Below, piece by piece: positions 1 through 6,952 of a DNA stretch of 32,033 nucleotides (positions are counted from its first letter, which is position 1; each line of letters starts with the position of its first letter). The notes under the pieces were generated by a model that saw only the letters and a program-made list of their open reading frames with translations, searched no databases and was not told where the DNA came from. This DNA comes from Clostridia bacterium (GTDB taxonomy: Bacteria; Bacillota; Clostridia; Christensenellales; UBA1242), in assembly GCA_016297915.1 (NCBI GenBank), contig JAEDFU010000014.1, positions 1 to 32,033 of the forward strand. Direction: 5' to 3'. The position numbers and the translations under genes were made by a program.

Positions 1-8
1 CTTTTTTT

Positions 9-36
9 GCACTCTCACGCATACGCATGAGAGTGC
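9..36. repeat. Inverted repeat, 9-bp stem
   Basis: GCACTCTCA at 9-17 pairs perfectly with TGAGAGTGC at 28-36 around a 10-nt loop. The T-run precedes the hairpin on the plus strand (2-8), so it is not a canonical intrinsic terminator in either direction. It runs directly into the CATTTCAAAAACA repeat at 36-48. It may be the tail of a palindromic element cut by the window edge; this is inference. Confidence 0.5.
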
Positions 37-124
37 ATTTCAAAAACAATTGAGTTTTATTTTGATTTGTTAATTTCAAAAACAAAGCTTTTTTGTGTTT
101 GAGGGGCATTTCAAAAACAAAGCT
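36..124. repeat. Three direct copies of an ATTTCAAAAACA motif
   Basis: The motif ATTTCAAAAACA occurs at 37-48, 73-84 and 108-119. The last two copies extend to a 17-bp identity, ATTTCAAAAACAAAGCT (73-89 and 108-124). An inverted copy lies at 245-257. The stretch has no open frame that looks coding. Dispersed short repeats of this kind usually mark remnants of small non-autonomous elements. Confidence 0.6.
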
Positions 125-257
125 AGTATATGTTTGCGGTTGAGGCCTCGTGAAAAATTTTGCTAAGGCTTCGACCTGACGGTCTGCAGAAATCGCAAAA
201 TTTTCCTCTGCGTCTTCCCGCAAACCTCCAAATTTGCATAAGTCTGTTTTTGAAATG
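107..257. repeat. MITE-like nested palindromic element (151 bp)
   Basis: The ends are perfect 13-bp inverted repeats: CATTTCAAAAACA at 107-119 and TGTTTTTGAAATG at 245-257. Inside lie further inverted pairs in nested order: GTTTGCGG 132-139 with CCGCAAAC 218-225, AAAATTTTGC 154-163 with GCAAAATTTT 195-204, and a small GACC/GGTC hairpin at about 173-184. No protein is encoded. The nesting would let a transcript fold into one long interrupted hairpin. Size and terminal inverted repeats fit a miniature inverted-repeat element. No target-site duplication was identified, and no transposase is present in the window. Confidence 0.6.
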
Positions 258-286
258 AGTTTTTAAATGGAATATGATTTACTAAG

Positions 287-368
287 GTGCTGGCTGAGTC
301 CTCGAAATACTTTTTTGCAGCAGGATCTTTGAAATGCTTGAAAAAGTATTTCTGTGGCTTTCCAGCAC
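287..368. repeat. Second nested palindrome upstream of the small membrane protein gene
   Basis: GTGCTGG 287-293 pairs with CCAGCAC 362-368. A second stem, GAAATACTTTTT 304-315 with AAAAAGTATTTC 341-352 (12 bp, perfect), sits inside, and an AGCA/TGCT pair inside that. The interior gaps are nearly symmetrical (10 and 9 nt). It has the same three-tier layout as the element at 107-257 but a different sequence. It ends 27 nt before the promoter of the next gene. It may be a repeat element or a structured control region. Confidence 0.55.
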
Positions 369-394
369 GCCACAAACTTTTTGCTCGTGGGGTA

Positions 395-423
395 TTGAAT
401 TGTGTGGGATTTTGTGGTAAAAT
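395..423 (+). promoter_or_regulatory. Sigma-A-type promoter for the 458-973 gene
   Basis: TTGAAT (395-400), a 17-nt spacer, and TAAAAT (418-423). Transcription would start near 430, leaving a leader of about 28 nt with the ribosome binding site GAGGTGG at 446-452. Confidence 0.55.
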
Positions 424-457
424 AGTCTTAGTTTCAATAAATAATGAGGTGGAAATT

Positions 458-973
458 ATGATTATTAGAAAAGAACTAGATACAGCACAATGTTTTGATG
501 TTATCAATTACTTAAACAAGGTGCATGGAGTTCCAAATGACCCAAGACTTGAGGAGATTTCAAGAATTCAAGCTACTATCAATACGCAAAAGGATGTTAT
601 GCTTGGAATGGACTCAACAAAAAAGGGTTTTGAGGGCGTTATTCCTTACGCTGGCTCACTACTTTGCAATCCAGTTATTGCTGGTGCTGGACTTTGCTTG
701 CTTGCTACTTTGAGCGTTCCTACAATTTATTCTTACATGGCATATAGAGATGTCAAAAACGGCATCAAAGATGTAAAGAACTTGACAAATGATATTGCCA
801 AAACCATGTACTATAACTATGAGTATCAATGCAAAAACAACGGCAACACTCCTTTGACTTACGAACAAGTTTGCGACGATGCTTATGCTTACGAAATAAT
901 GCTCCAAAAATACTTTGAAGAGCAAAATAGCAAAAAGACACAACCTGAAAATCTTATAGAGCAAGAAATGTAA
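458..973 (+). CDS. Small membrane protein, hypothetical (171 aa)
   Basis: Not recognised. The frame is open further upstream (from 287), but the start at 458 is preferred. It is preceded by GAGGTGG at a suitable distance and lies downstream of a good promoter (395-423), whereas the extension would be translated from the palindromic repeat. The N-terminal 55 residues are charged and probably helical. Residues about 61-95 form one long or two short hydrophobic segments containing Gly, Ala and Pro, so it is likely a membrane protein. The C-terminal 75 residues are polar, with a run of acidic and Gln/Asn residues at the end. Its stop codon directly abuts the stop codon of the convergent gene at 974. 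No homologous family is apparent and no function is proposed. Confidence 0.6.
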   Translation: MIIRKELDTAQCFDVINYLNKVHGVPNDPRLEEISRIQATINTQKDVMLGMDSTKKGFEGVIPYAGSLLCNPVIAGAGLCLLATLSVPTIYSYMAYRDVKNGIKDVKNLTNDIAKTMYYNYEYQCKNNGNTPLTYEQVCDDAYAYEIMLQKYFEEQNSKKTQPENLIEQEM

Positions 974-1837
974 TCAAATAAGCAATTGCAGTATCTCAAA
1001 TTGGTCGCATGCTACTGATGAGAGTCTAGATATGTATCTGCAGTTTGGTCTGAGCATCATATATAATAGTATAAGCCTAACAATATCGCACTGATTAGAT
1101 AGTGCTATATCGTGTGGCTCACATCCGTCGCCCAAATTTGGGCGTTTTTTGTTTTTGTGGCGTGGTGGAAAGTCTGGTGGAACTGGGTATGGAAAAAATC
1201 CGCCAGTTAGGTCGCCAAAGCCCTCTTTGTCTACTTTGCTTAGTGTAGCATTGTGAGTGTGTTTTTTGCCAAGCAGACGGCCAGCGCCTACATTAAGCTG
1301 TTTAATAATATTAGATAAAGCACTGCCTTGCATGGGAGAGTTTCGCTTGGTTGTATTTTGGGCAGGTAAGTTGGTTTCTGGTTGCTCATTGTTGTTTGGC
1401 GGAGTTATGTCTATATTTGGTGCTAGATTATTATCTAGAGACGGTTGGGTGGGTGTAGGAATTGGATTGTTCTTATATTCGTTATCCAAAAAGTCCGAAA
1501 AACTATTGTTTCCATTGGTATTATCCGAGTTTATATCTTGTTTGCTAGGTTTTTTGAGCCCCCAATAGTGTGGGATTTCGCACGACTGTTTGGTGCTTGC
1601 AATCTTTTGATTGCTACCAATTATGCTCTCAATATCGGATATGTTGTTGTCGATTTTTTCGAGCATATCGTCAAACTTGTGATTTTGATTGAGGTCAATT
1701 AAATTCTGTCTTTGCTTGTATAATTTATCCAGAATTTCGTTTAAATCATTTGTCTCGCTTTGAATGAGTGTATCGTAGTTTTGTTTCATAATAGTATAGT
1801 CACGGTCGCTAAGAATTTTGTAGTCGTCAAATTTCAT
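974..1837 (-). CDS. Hypothetical coiled-coil / Pro-Asn-rich protein (287 aa)
   Basis: Not recognised. Residues about 1-80 are rich in Asp, Leu, Lys, Asn and Ile in a heptad-like pattern that suggests a coiled coil. Residues about 95-170 are low-complexity Asn/Pro/Thr/Gln, a probable flexible linker. Residues about 170-287 are more ordered, with a basic patch (residues 226-232), an aromatic and Pro-rich stretch near 212-224, and several Cys. There is no signal peptide or clear membrane span. The ATG at 1837 has GAGAGGG just upstream. It lies 11 nt downstream of the M14 peptidase gene on the same strand, so the two are probably co-transcribed and may work together. The last 50 codons overlap a plus-strand terminator palindrome (1129-1150). 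Confidence 0.6.
   Translation of the reverse strand: MKFDDYKILSDRDYTIMKQNYDTLIQSETNDLNEILDKLYKQRQNLIDLNQNHKFDDMLEKIDNNISDIESIIGSNQKIASTKQSCEIPHYWGLKKPSKQDINSDNTNGNNSFSDFLDNEYKNNPIPTPTQPSLDNNLAPNIDITPPNNNEQPETNLPAQNTTKRNSPMQGSALSNIIKQLNVGAGRLLGKKHTHNATLSKVDKEGFGDLTGGFFPYPVPPDFPPRHKNKKRPNLGDGCEPHDIALSNQCDIVRLILLYMMLRPNCRYISRLSSVACDQFEILQLLI
1129..1150 (+). terminator. Plus-strand intrinsic terminator inside the opposite gene
   Basis: A perfect 16-bp palindrome, CGCCCAAATTTGGGCG (1129-1144), is followed by TTTTTT (1145-1150). It would end transcription coming from the 458-973 gene. That gene has no intergenic space of its own, because its stop abuts the convergent minus-strand gene. The sequence is also coding on the minus strand. 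Confidence 0.5.
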
Positions 1838-1848
1838 AATTTCCCTCT

Positions 1849-2706
1849 CTATTGATTGTTATTTTGGCTGATATAGTCTAGCAGTCTGCTTGGCACATCT
1901 TTGTTTGCCTCAAATGCAGGTTCTACATACTCAAGTGGCACTGGTGTCGGAACGCTTGCTGGTGCAATCTCTATTGTAAAGGCTGGGACTTTGAGATATT
2001 CGCTCGCCCAGTCGCTATATCCGCCGACGCTACCAACAGTTTTGATAGGTTCGTATCCATTAATACTTGAGATAAAGTCGGCAATCCCTCGGTCTCTGGC
2101 AAGCTCTTCTTCGGTGAGCAACTCAAAACCATAATATATAACATCGCCTTTGGTGTGGTAACTGAGTGTCAGGTCTGGTCTCACTCTATAACTAAAGTCA
2201 ATAAGTGTACGCACCTCTCTTTCGCTCTCGGGATAGTATCCTACAAAGTTCCCTGGCGACACGCAAAATACATTTTGAGTGCCCTCGCCCCAAAGTGCGT
2301 CAAAGTTGACATTGAGGTCGACTGCCATTGCATTGGCTTTCCATTGTCCAAAGTCCTCCGAGCCGTCGTTTATGTGCAGGATATAATCTTTGAGCTTTTG
2401 GCAAGAAATAAAGTCAAGTCCGTCAAGTACAATTCTAGCTCCGTCTGGATTGCTAAGAGGAATTGCGTATACTCCGCCATTTAATCCCTGCGTTGCCATG
2501 TATTCAATCATCCTGATAACTACCAGACTGCTTGGATATTCTCTTGCGTGAATTCCTGCCTCAATAAGGATTTGCTTGCCCTCATAACTCCCCAAATGCA
2601 CGCCATAAATCGGTTGATTAAGTGTGGAATACCCAACTACAAAAAAATCCAAGTTGGGGTTTGCGGACAAACCTACTATTTGGTCATTTAATTCTTCAAA
2701 GGTCAT
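1849..2706 (-). CDS. M14-family zinc carboxypeptidase (MpaA / gamma-D-Glu-DAP peptidase-like)
   Basis: A 285-aa protein with the M14 metallopeptidase active site. The zinc ligands are H53 and E56 in the HxxE motif (GIHARE) and H184 (SYHTKG). The substrate-binding motif DLNVNF is at 130-135, and the likely catalytic glutamate is E246 in the TIEI stretch. Family members of this size cut gamma-D-glutamyl-diaminopimelate bonds in murein peptides or release C-terminal residues. A cell-wall peptide substrate is the best guess, not proven. No signal peptide is present, so it is probably cytoplasmic and may recycle murein peptides. The ATG at 2706 has AGGGAG upstream. It is the first gene of a two-gene minus-strand unit with the coiled-coil protein at 974-1837. 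No clear promoter was found. Confidence 0.85.
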   Translation of the reverse strand: MTFEELNDQIVGLSANPNLDFFVVGYSTLNQPIYGVHLGSYEGKQILIEAGIHAREYPSSLVVIRMIEYMATQGLNGGVYAIPLSNPDGARIVLDGLDFISCQKLKDYILHINDGSEDFGQWKANAMAVDLNVNFDALWGEGTQNVFCVSPGNFVGYYPESEREVRTLIDFSYRVRPDLTLSYHTKGDVIYYGFELLTEEELARDRGIADFISSINGYEPIKTVGSVGGYSDWASEYLKVPAFTIEIAPASVPTPVPLEYVEPAFEANKDVPSRLLDYISQNNNQ

Positions 2707-2763
2707 ATTTGCTCCCTAGCACCAAGAATATTTTTTATGTATATATGCCAAATCTTGCCAAAA

Positions 2764-2792
2764 TTGTTCAAAAAAGCACAATATACTATACT
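2764..2792 (+). promoter_or_regulatory. Predicted promoter of a possible small RNA
   Basis: TTGTTC (2764-2769), a 17-nt spacer, and TATACT (2787-2792), pointing right in the gap between the M14 gene and the secreted protein gene. The predicted start is near 2799. Confidence 0.4.
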
Positions 2793-2798
2793 TTTTGG

Positions 2799-2940
2799 GT
2801 GATGATACGCATTATCTATGCAGTGCCACTAGACTTAACCCTACATTGCTTTTGGAACTCTTTTGGCACAAGCAAAAACAAAAAATGACAAAAGCGCTTA
2901 TAATGTGCTCAAAAACCTAGCTAAACGCTAGGATTTTTTT
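2799..2940 (+). ncRNA. Candidate small RNA of about 140 nt
   Basis: This span is bounded by a promoter (2764-2792) and an intrinsic terminator (2916-2940). The only frame inside is a 28-codon one from 2802 with no ribosome binding site at a usable distance. A long-range stem, GTGCCA 2823-2828 with TGGCAC 2864-2869, is possible. It could be a small RNA, a leader, or a very short near-leaderless peptide gene. The call rests only on the promoter-terminator pairing. Confidence 0.35.
2916..2940 (+). terminator. Intrinsic terminator
   Basis: CCTAGC 2916-2921 pairs with GCTAGG 2927-2932 around a 5-nt loop, followed by a run of T (2934-2940). It lies 190 nt before the next gene, and the M14 gene to its left is on the other strand, so some transcript must start within 2707-2910. 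Confidence 0.65.
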
Positions 2941-3014
2941 GAGTGTCAAATAATTGGTTGTCCTGAGTGTTGGATAATAGTGCAACCACTGCATTTTATA
3001 TAAATATAAAGTAC

Positions 3015-3036
3015 GACAGAATTATGACAGAATTAT
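3015..3036 (+). promoter_or_regulatory. Tandem 11-bp direct repeat upstream of the secreted protein promoter
   Basis: GACAGAATTAT occurs twice head to tail (3015-3025 and 3026-3036), ending 41 nt before the -35 box at 3078. The 11-bp period puts both copies on nearly the same face of the helix. This fits binding of an activator or repressor, but no regulator is identified. Confidence 0.4.
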
Positions 3037-3077
3037 TATAAATTTTTCAAAAACTTGCAAAAATCGTTTGGAGAATT

Positions 3078-3106
3078 TTGACACATTATGTATAATTGGG
3101 TATAAG
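3078..3106 (+). promoter_or_regulatory. Strong sigma-A promoter for the secreted protein gene
   Basis: A perfect TTGACA (3078-3083), a 17-nt spacer, and TATAAG (3101-3106). The start would be near 3113, just before the AAGGAG ribosome binding site at 3116-3121. Confidence 0.75.
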
Positions 3107-3129
3107 TAAAAATTCAAGGAGAATGTTTT

Positions 3130-5094
3130 ATGGAAAAAATAACCAAAAAGAAGAAAGCCAAAAAAGGCCTTAAAAAGCGTATTGGTTTGATTGCTATTGG
3201 TGGTTTGAGTTTAGTGCTTACAATTTGTCTATCCGTTGGAGCAACCCTTGCATGGTTTGCAGGTTCAACCTGGTCAAGTAACCAATTGTACATGGGTGGT
3301 CCAGTTTATGTAGAAATGGCTGGTCGTGGTACCGCAGGTGGTACAAATGCTGACGGTTTAACTGTTGGTGCAGCTAAATGGGTAGGCGGTGCAGGTAACC
3401 TAGATATCAAGGCAGCTACAGCAAGAAAAACTGGTACATCAACAACTGCTCCAGGTGCAACAGGTACAGATGTTTCAAGAGTATTGTTGCCAGGCGAGAA
3501 ATTCCAAATCTATAGCCAAGCAAGAGTATTCTCAACACTTACTACATCAACAACTGGAACAGATCAAACAACTAGTAGTTCATCTGGTGCCAATGTAACC
3601 AATACTTCAAGTAATGGTACAGCACATATAACAAACAAAGGTAGAATTACATCTACAACTACATCAGTACTTCGTGCAAGATTTAGTATTAGTGTAGAAT
3701 TTGACCCAAGTGTGGGCTTCAATAACTTTACTGGTACAGACTATATGTCAAATTATCCTGTTCAATCAGGCTTGTACAAGGGTGCTATAGCTGGTGAAGA
3801 TGGTAAACCTACTGTAAATACTGACGGCAAAAAATGGCAAGACGCCAGGGGTGCCGCAGAATACAAAGAGAAAAGCAAAACTCCTACTAGTGAAGGTGTT
3901 GTTGGTGAAATTATTTACAATGCAAACAGCCGTAGAGATGCTGTAACAGACACAAAATATACAAATGCTCTAAGCGGAGACGATTTGGCAGCTGTAAAAG
4001 CTGGTACAAAGAAATCTATTTACTCTTGGAAGTTCGTAAGCAAATCTGTTTATGATTCTGCTACTGGAGAAGCGGCTGCTGCAGACACGGGTTTGGGCAC
4101 TGGTAAATATGCAAAAATGGCAGCACCATTTGATGGCTCTGTAAAAACTGGTAATAACGGTTTCTATGGTGTATGGATTTTGGATGGCGCTGGTAATATC
4201 AAAGAATCAGACTCTTTCTATAAAGATAGATGTAATGCATACATTGATACTTATGTTGAGGAATATTGTAACGAATATGGCGAGATCAAGACAAGAACAA
4301 TCGGTTCTAGCTTGAGTGCACTTGAAGACTCATTGAACGCATCATTCGTTCAATTGGTAAATGACTCATCTGACAATATTATCGCTGGTCATGTAAATGG
4401 TATGACAGTAAATGCAAACGGTGATATTGAATATGCTGAGGGCGAAACTTTGCAGAAAACTAATGCATCATGGTTGTATATCGACCCAAAAATTGGTAAT
4501 GATACCAATACAAACGAACTTTCTACTGGTACAGGTGGTTGGTGGTATCTTGTATCATGCGATGATAGTGGTGTAAAAGCTGGAACAAACAATGTTAACA
4601 TTGTTGTTGATAGTGTTACTGACCCTAACGCAAATCTTAAACAAGTGAATACTCCTGGAGCTCCTACAGGTGAGGGTGCAGTTACAAAGTTTACAAGAAA
4701 AACAGCGGGATATTCAGCAACTGATGAAAAAAGATTGACAGCTCAATTGTATGAAATCAACCCACTAGTTGACTTGCATGAGAATATTGGCAAAAACGGA
4801 ACAACAGATGTAACTAAGGTAGTATCTTATGCATTCCCATTCGTTAATGGTTCTGCTGCACTTCCTGGTGATGCTTTGACAAATGTCTTTGCAAACGCTA
4901 AGATTACATTCCAAATTTCGTTCCAAGCATTGCAAGCATTCTTCCCATACAGCACAAATATTGATAGTATGGATTATACAAATGCACTTCTTGGTACAGC
5001 CAAAGCTTTGAATATCGGTAACGCAATACCAATCTTCAACGAGGCATTCGACTATCAAGAGAGCTTCTCTGTAAGCACAATCGAAGGTTTGTAA
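3130..5094 (+). CDS. Large secreted protein with SipW/TasA-like signal (654 aa)
   Basis: The N-terminus is very basic (residues 1-17, mostly Lys). A hydrophobic core follows at 18-38, then Gly-Ala-Thr-Leu-Ala-Trp-Phe-Ala at 38-44. This resembles the signal region of SipW-dependent exported proteins (TasA, camelysin), with cleavage likely after A41. The mature part (about 613 aa) is rich in Gly, Thr, Ser, Asn and Ala. It has no sortase motif, S-layer-homology domain or C-terminal membrane anchor. Near the C-terminus (about 590-615) a strand-like ITFQISFQALQA stretch recalls the last strand of TasA-like beta-sandwiches. Codons are strongly biased to GGT, GCA, ACA and CCA, unlike neighbouring genes, which suggests high expression. 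The gene stands alone, with a near-consensus promoter, a perfect AAGGAG site and a strong terminator. It is likely a surface, matrix or fibre subunit; exact function unknown. Confidence 0.7.
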   Translation: MEKITKKKKAKKGLKKRIGLIAIGGLSLVLTICLSVGATLAWFAGSTWSSNQLYMGGPVYVEMAGRGTAGGTNADGLTVGAAKWVGGAGNLDIKAATARKTGTSTTAPGATGTDVSRVLLPGEKFQIYSQARVFSTLTTSTTGTDQTTSSSSGANVTNTSSNGTAHITNKGRITSTTTSVLRARFSISVEFDPSVGFNNFTGTDYMSNYPVQSGLYKGAIAGEDGKPTVNTDGKKWQDARGAAEYKEKSKTPTSEGVVGEIIYNANSRRDAVTDTKYTNALSGDDLAAVKAGTKKSIYSWKFVSKSVYDSATGEAAAADTGLGTGKYAKMAAPFDGSVKTGNNGFYGVWILDGAGNIKESDSFYKDRCNAYIDTYVEEYCNEYGEIKTRTIGSSLSALEDSLNASFVQLVNDSSDNIIAGHVNGMTVNANGDIEYAEGETLQKTNASWLYIDPKIGNDTNTNELSTGTGGWWYLVSCDDSGVKAGTNNVNIVVDSVTDPNANLKQVNTPGAPTGEGAVTKFTRKTAGYSATDEKRLTAQLYEINPLVDLHENIGKNGTTDVTKVVSYAFPFVNGSAALPGDALTNVFANAKITFQISFQALQAFFPYSTNIDSMDYTNALLGTAKALNIGNAIPIFNEAFDYQESFSVSTIEGL

Positions 5095-5111
5095 GATTAA
5101 TAATCAAAAAA

Positions 5112-5144
5112 AATACTCATTGAAACTCAATGGGTATTTTTTTT
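5112..5144 (+). terminator. Strong intrinsic terminator
   Basis: AATACTCATTGA 5112-5123 pairs with TCAATGGGTATT 5127-5138 (one G-U pair, 3-nt loop), followed by a T-run to 5144. It ends the single-gene transcript of the secreted protein. Confidence 0.85.
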
Positions 5145-5178
5145 GCTTGTAATTGCTCGAAAAATAGGCAATATTTGT

Positions 5179-5206
5179 TTGAGACAAATTTTAATCGTGA
5201 TATAAT
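5179..5206 (+). promoter_or_regulatory. Promoter for the DUF1538 gene
   Basis: TTGAGA (5179-5184), a 16-nt spacer, and consensus TATAAT (5201-5206). The predicted start is near 5213, giving a leader of about 26 nt. Confidence 0.65.
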
Positions 5207-5238
5207 CATAGTGAAAAAAACAAAAAAGAGTTGATTTT

Positions 5239-6759
5239 ATGAAAGGATACTTGAGAGACCTTATATCCAAAGTCAAAGAATCGGCGATTTCCGTCGTGCC
5301 ATTCTTTGCGATAATACTGGTTTTGTACTTGGTTTTTTTGCCATTTAATGTATGGGCGTTTTTGGGTATAATAATTGCAACAATGTTTATGATATTTGGC
5401 ATGGCGCTATTTAATATCGGTGTTGATATGTCTACCATGAAAATGGGCGGTTATGTTGGTTCGCATCTTAGCAAGTCTAGGCGATTTACATTTATGATAG
5501 TGCTAAGTTTCGTACTTGGATTTATTGTTACAATTGCCGAACCTGATCTTATGGTGCTTGCTGAGCAAGTGCCGGGTATTAGTAGCAAGTGGGTAATTTT
5601 GATAACAGTATCTTGCGGAACTGGAATATTTTTGATTTTGTCCACAGTTCGTACAATATTTAGACTAAGTATTCGAACAATGCTTATTATTAGTTACTTG
5701 GTGGCTTTGATACTTTGTATATTTGCTCCAGTCAATTTTTTGCCACTAGCTTTTGACACAATGGGTGTAACAACTGGCGCTGTGTCTGTTCCGTTTATTA
5801 TGGCGTTTGGGCTTGGTATTTGTGCTGTGCGTTCTGGCAAAAACAACCAAGACGACGGCTTTGGACTTATTGCTCTTGCGTCTATTGGGCCAGTTATTGC
5901 AATTTTGATTGTAAGTTTGTTTATTAGGGGCGATGCAAGTACGACTACAACTGTGACTAATTTGGCAACAAGTTTGGGTGAACTTGGTGGATCAATTGGA
6001 TCGGCAATTTTGTCTTACTTAAAAGAAGTATTTATCGTGATAATCCCAGTATTTGCGTTCTTTTTGATATACAATCATATGTTTTTGAAATTGCCAAAAA
6101 TGACTCTAATGCGTATTTTTGTGGGGCTGATGTATACATATTTGGGGCTAGTTATCTTCCTATGCGGAGTAAGTGTAGGATACTTGCCAACTGCGGACAT
6201 TTTGGGCAAAACTATAGCTAGTCCAAATACCAAATGGCTACTTATACCACTTGCACTAATAATAGGATTCTTTTTGGTTTTTGCAGAGCCTGCGGTGCAT
6301 GTTCTCAACAAACAAGTTGAGGATATAACCGAGGGAGTAATATCCAAAAAAACCATGCTTATTGGTATGTCAATTGGTGTAGCAATTGCAATGCTTATAA
6401 TTGTATTTAGAGCACTATTTGCTATAGACTTTATGTATATTGCAACTCCATTAGTGCTAATTATGGTTATACTATCTATATTCACGCCAGACTTATTCGA
6501 GGGAATTGCTTTTGATAGTGGTGGCGTTGCCGCTGGATCTCTTACTGCATCGTTTGTGCTACCATTTATTGTTGGTGTGTGCAGTAGTCTTAGGCTTGAC
6601 TCAATGCTATACGGATTTGGCTCTATTGCAATTGTAGCAATACTTCCTACAATTGTTATTCAGATTATGGGCATTAGATACCAAATCTATCTTAACAAGT
6701 CCAAAAAATCCACCAAAAAAGCACGCAAATCCGATATTGTTATCATTGACTTTGAATAA
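5239..6759 (+). CDS. DUF1538 family membrane protein, internally duplicated (506 aa)
   Basis: A polytopic membrane protein with roughly 12-14 hydrophobic segments and two homologous halves. The DUF1538 hallmarks occur once per half: AEPDLMVL at 100-107 and AEPAVHVL at 349-356, then FDTMGVTTGAVSVPF at 172-186 and FDSGGVAAGSLTASF at 425-439. The repeated acidic and Gly/Ser/Thr motifs inside membrane segments look like substrate- or ion-binding elements of a transporter, but the family substrate is not known to me. The C-terminal 20 residues are basic and cytoplasmic. It is followed by two genes for PII-like proteins, which commonly bind and gate membrane transporters. That supports a transport role under nucleotide or metabolite control. 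The ribosome binding site (AAGAG) is modest. It has its own promoter and a weak terminator. Confidence 0.85.
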   Translation: MKGYLRDLISKVKESAISVVPFFAIILVLYLVFLPFNVWAFLGIIIATMFMIFGMALFNIGVDMSTMKMGGYVGSHLSKSRRFTFMIVLSFVLGFIVTIAEPDLMVLAEQVPGISSKWVILITVSCGTGIFLILSTVRTIFRLSIRTMLIISYLVALILCIFAPVNFLPLAFDTMGVTTGAVSVPFIMAFGLGICAVRSGKNNQDDGFGLIALASIGPVIAILIVSLFIRGDASTTTTVTNLATSLGELGGSIGSAILSYLKEVFIVIIPVFAFFLIYNHMFLKLPKMTLMRIFVGLMYTYLGLVIFLCGVSVGYLPTADILGKTIASPNTKWLLIPLALIIGFFLVFAEPAVHVLNKQVEDITEGVISKKTMLIGMSIGVAIAMLIIVFRALFAIDFMYIATPLVLIMVILSIFTPDLFEGIAFDSGGVAAGSLTASFVLPFIVGVCSSLRLDSMLYGFGSIAIVAILPTIVIQIMGIRYQIYLNKSKKSTKKARKSDIVIIDFE

Positions 6760-6785
6760 AACTTTCTGCTTTTTTGAAAGTTTTT
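6759..6785 (+). terminator. Weak intrinsic terminator after the DUF1538 gene
   Basis: AAACTTTC 6759-6766 pairs with GAAAGTTT 6776-6783, and Ts continue to 6785. The stem is AT-rich and starts at the stop codon. Read-through into the PII genes is likely. Confidence 0.45.
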
Positions 6786-6856
6786 GCAGTCAAGATCAAA
6801 ATACGAAAACAAACTAGATATTATACAGCAACTAACATGATGTTGAGTTGTGACGA

Positions 6857-6884
6857 TTGATTAGTATTAATAAATTAGTATATG
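6857..6884 (+). promoter_or_regulatory. Possible promoter for the PII pair
   Basis: TTGATT (6857-6862), a 16-nt spacer, and TATATG (6879-6884). The match is moderate. If used, the leader is about 60 nt and contains two TTGACA-like repeats (6907-6927) of unknown meaning. Confidence 0.3.
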
Positions 6885-6952
6885 GGTTTTGGGCTGATTT
6901 GAAATTGACACCAAAAGTTATTTGACAAAAAAATTCATGCAAATGAGGTTTT

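Noticed and set aside
287..457. N-terminal extension of the 171-aa membrane protein
   Set aside because: It translates the nested palindrome; the promoter at 395-423 and the GAGGTGG site support a start at 458.
163..507. Minus-strand open frame of 114 codons across the palindromic elements
   Set aside because: It is the reverse reading of the two nested palindromes and the start of the plus-strand gene; no ribosome binding site, and composition follows the repeats.
2622..2888. 88-codon plus-strand frame overlapping the M14 gene start
   Set aside because: Antisense to the M14 N-terminus, no ribosome binding site; only the last 28 codons lie in the candidate small RNA.
5127..5438. 103-codon minus-strand frame over the DUF1538 start
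   Set aside because: Antisense shadow of the membrane protein gene and the terminator; no ribosome binding site.
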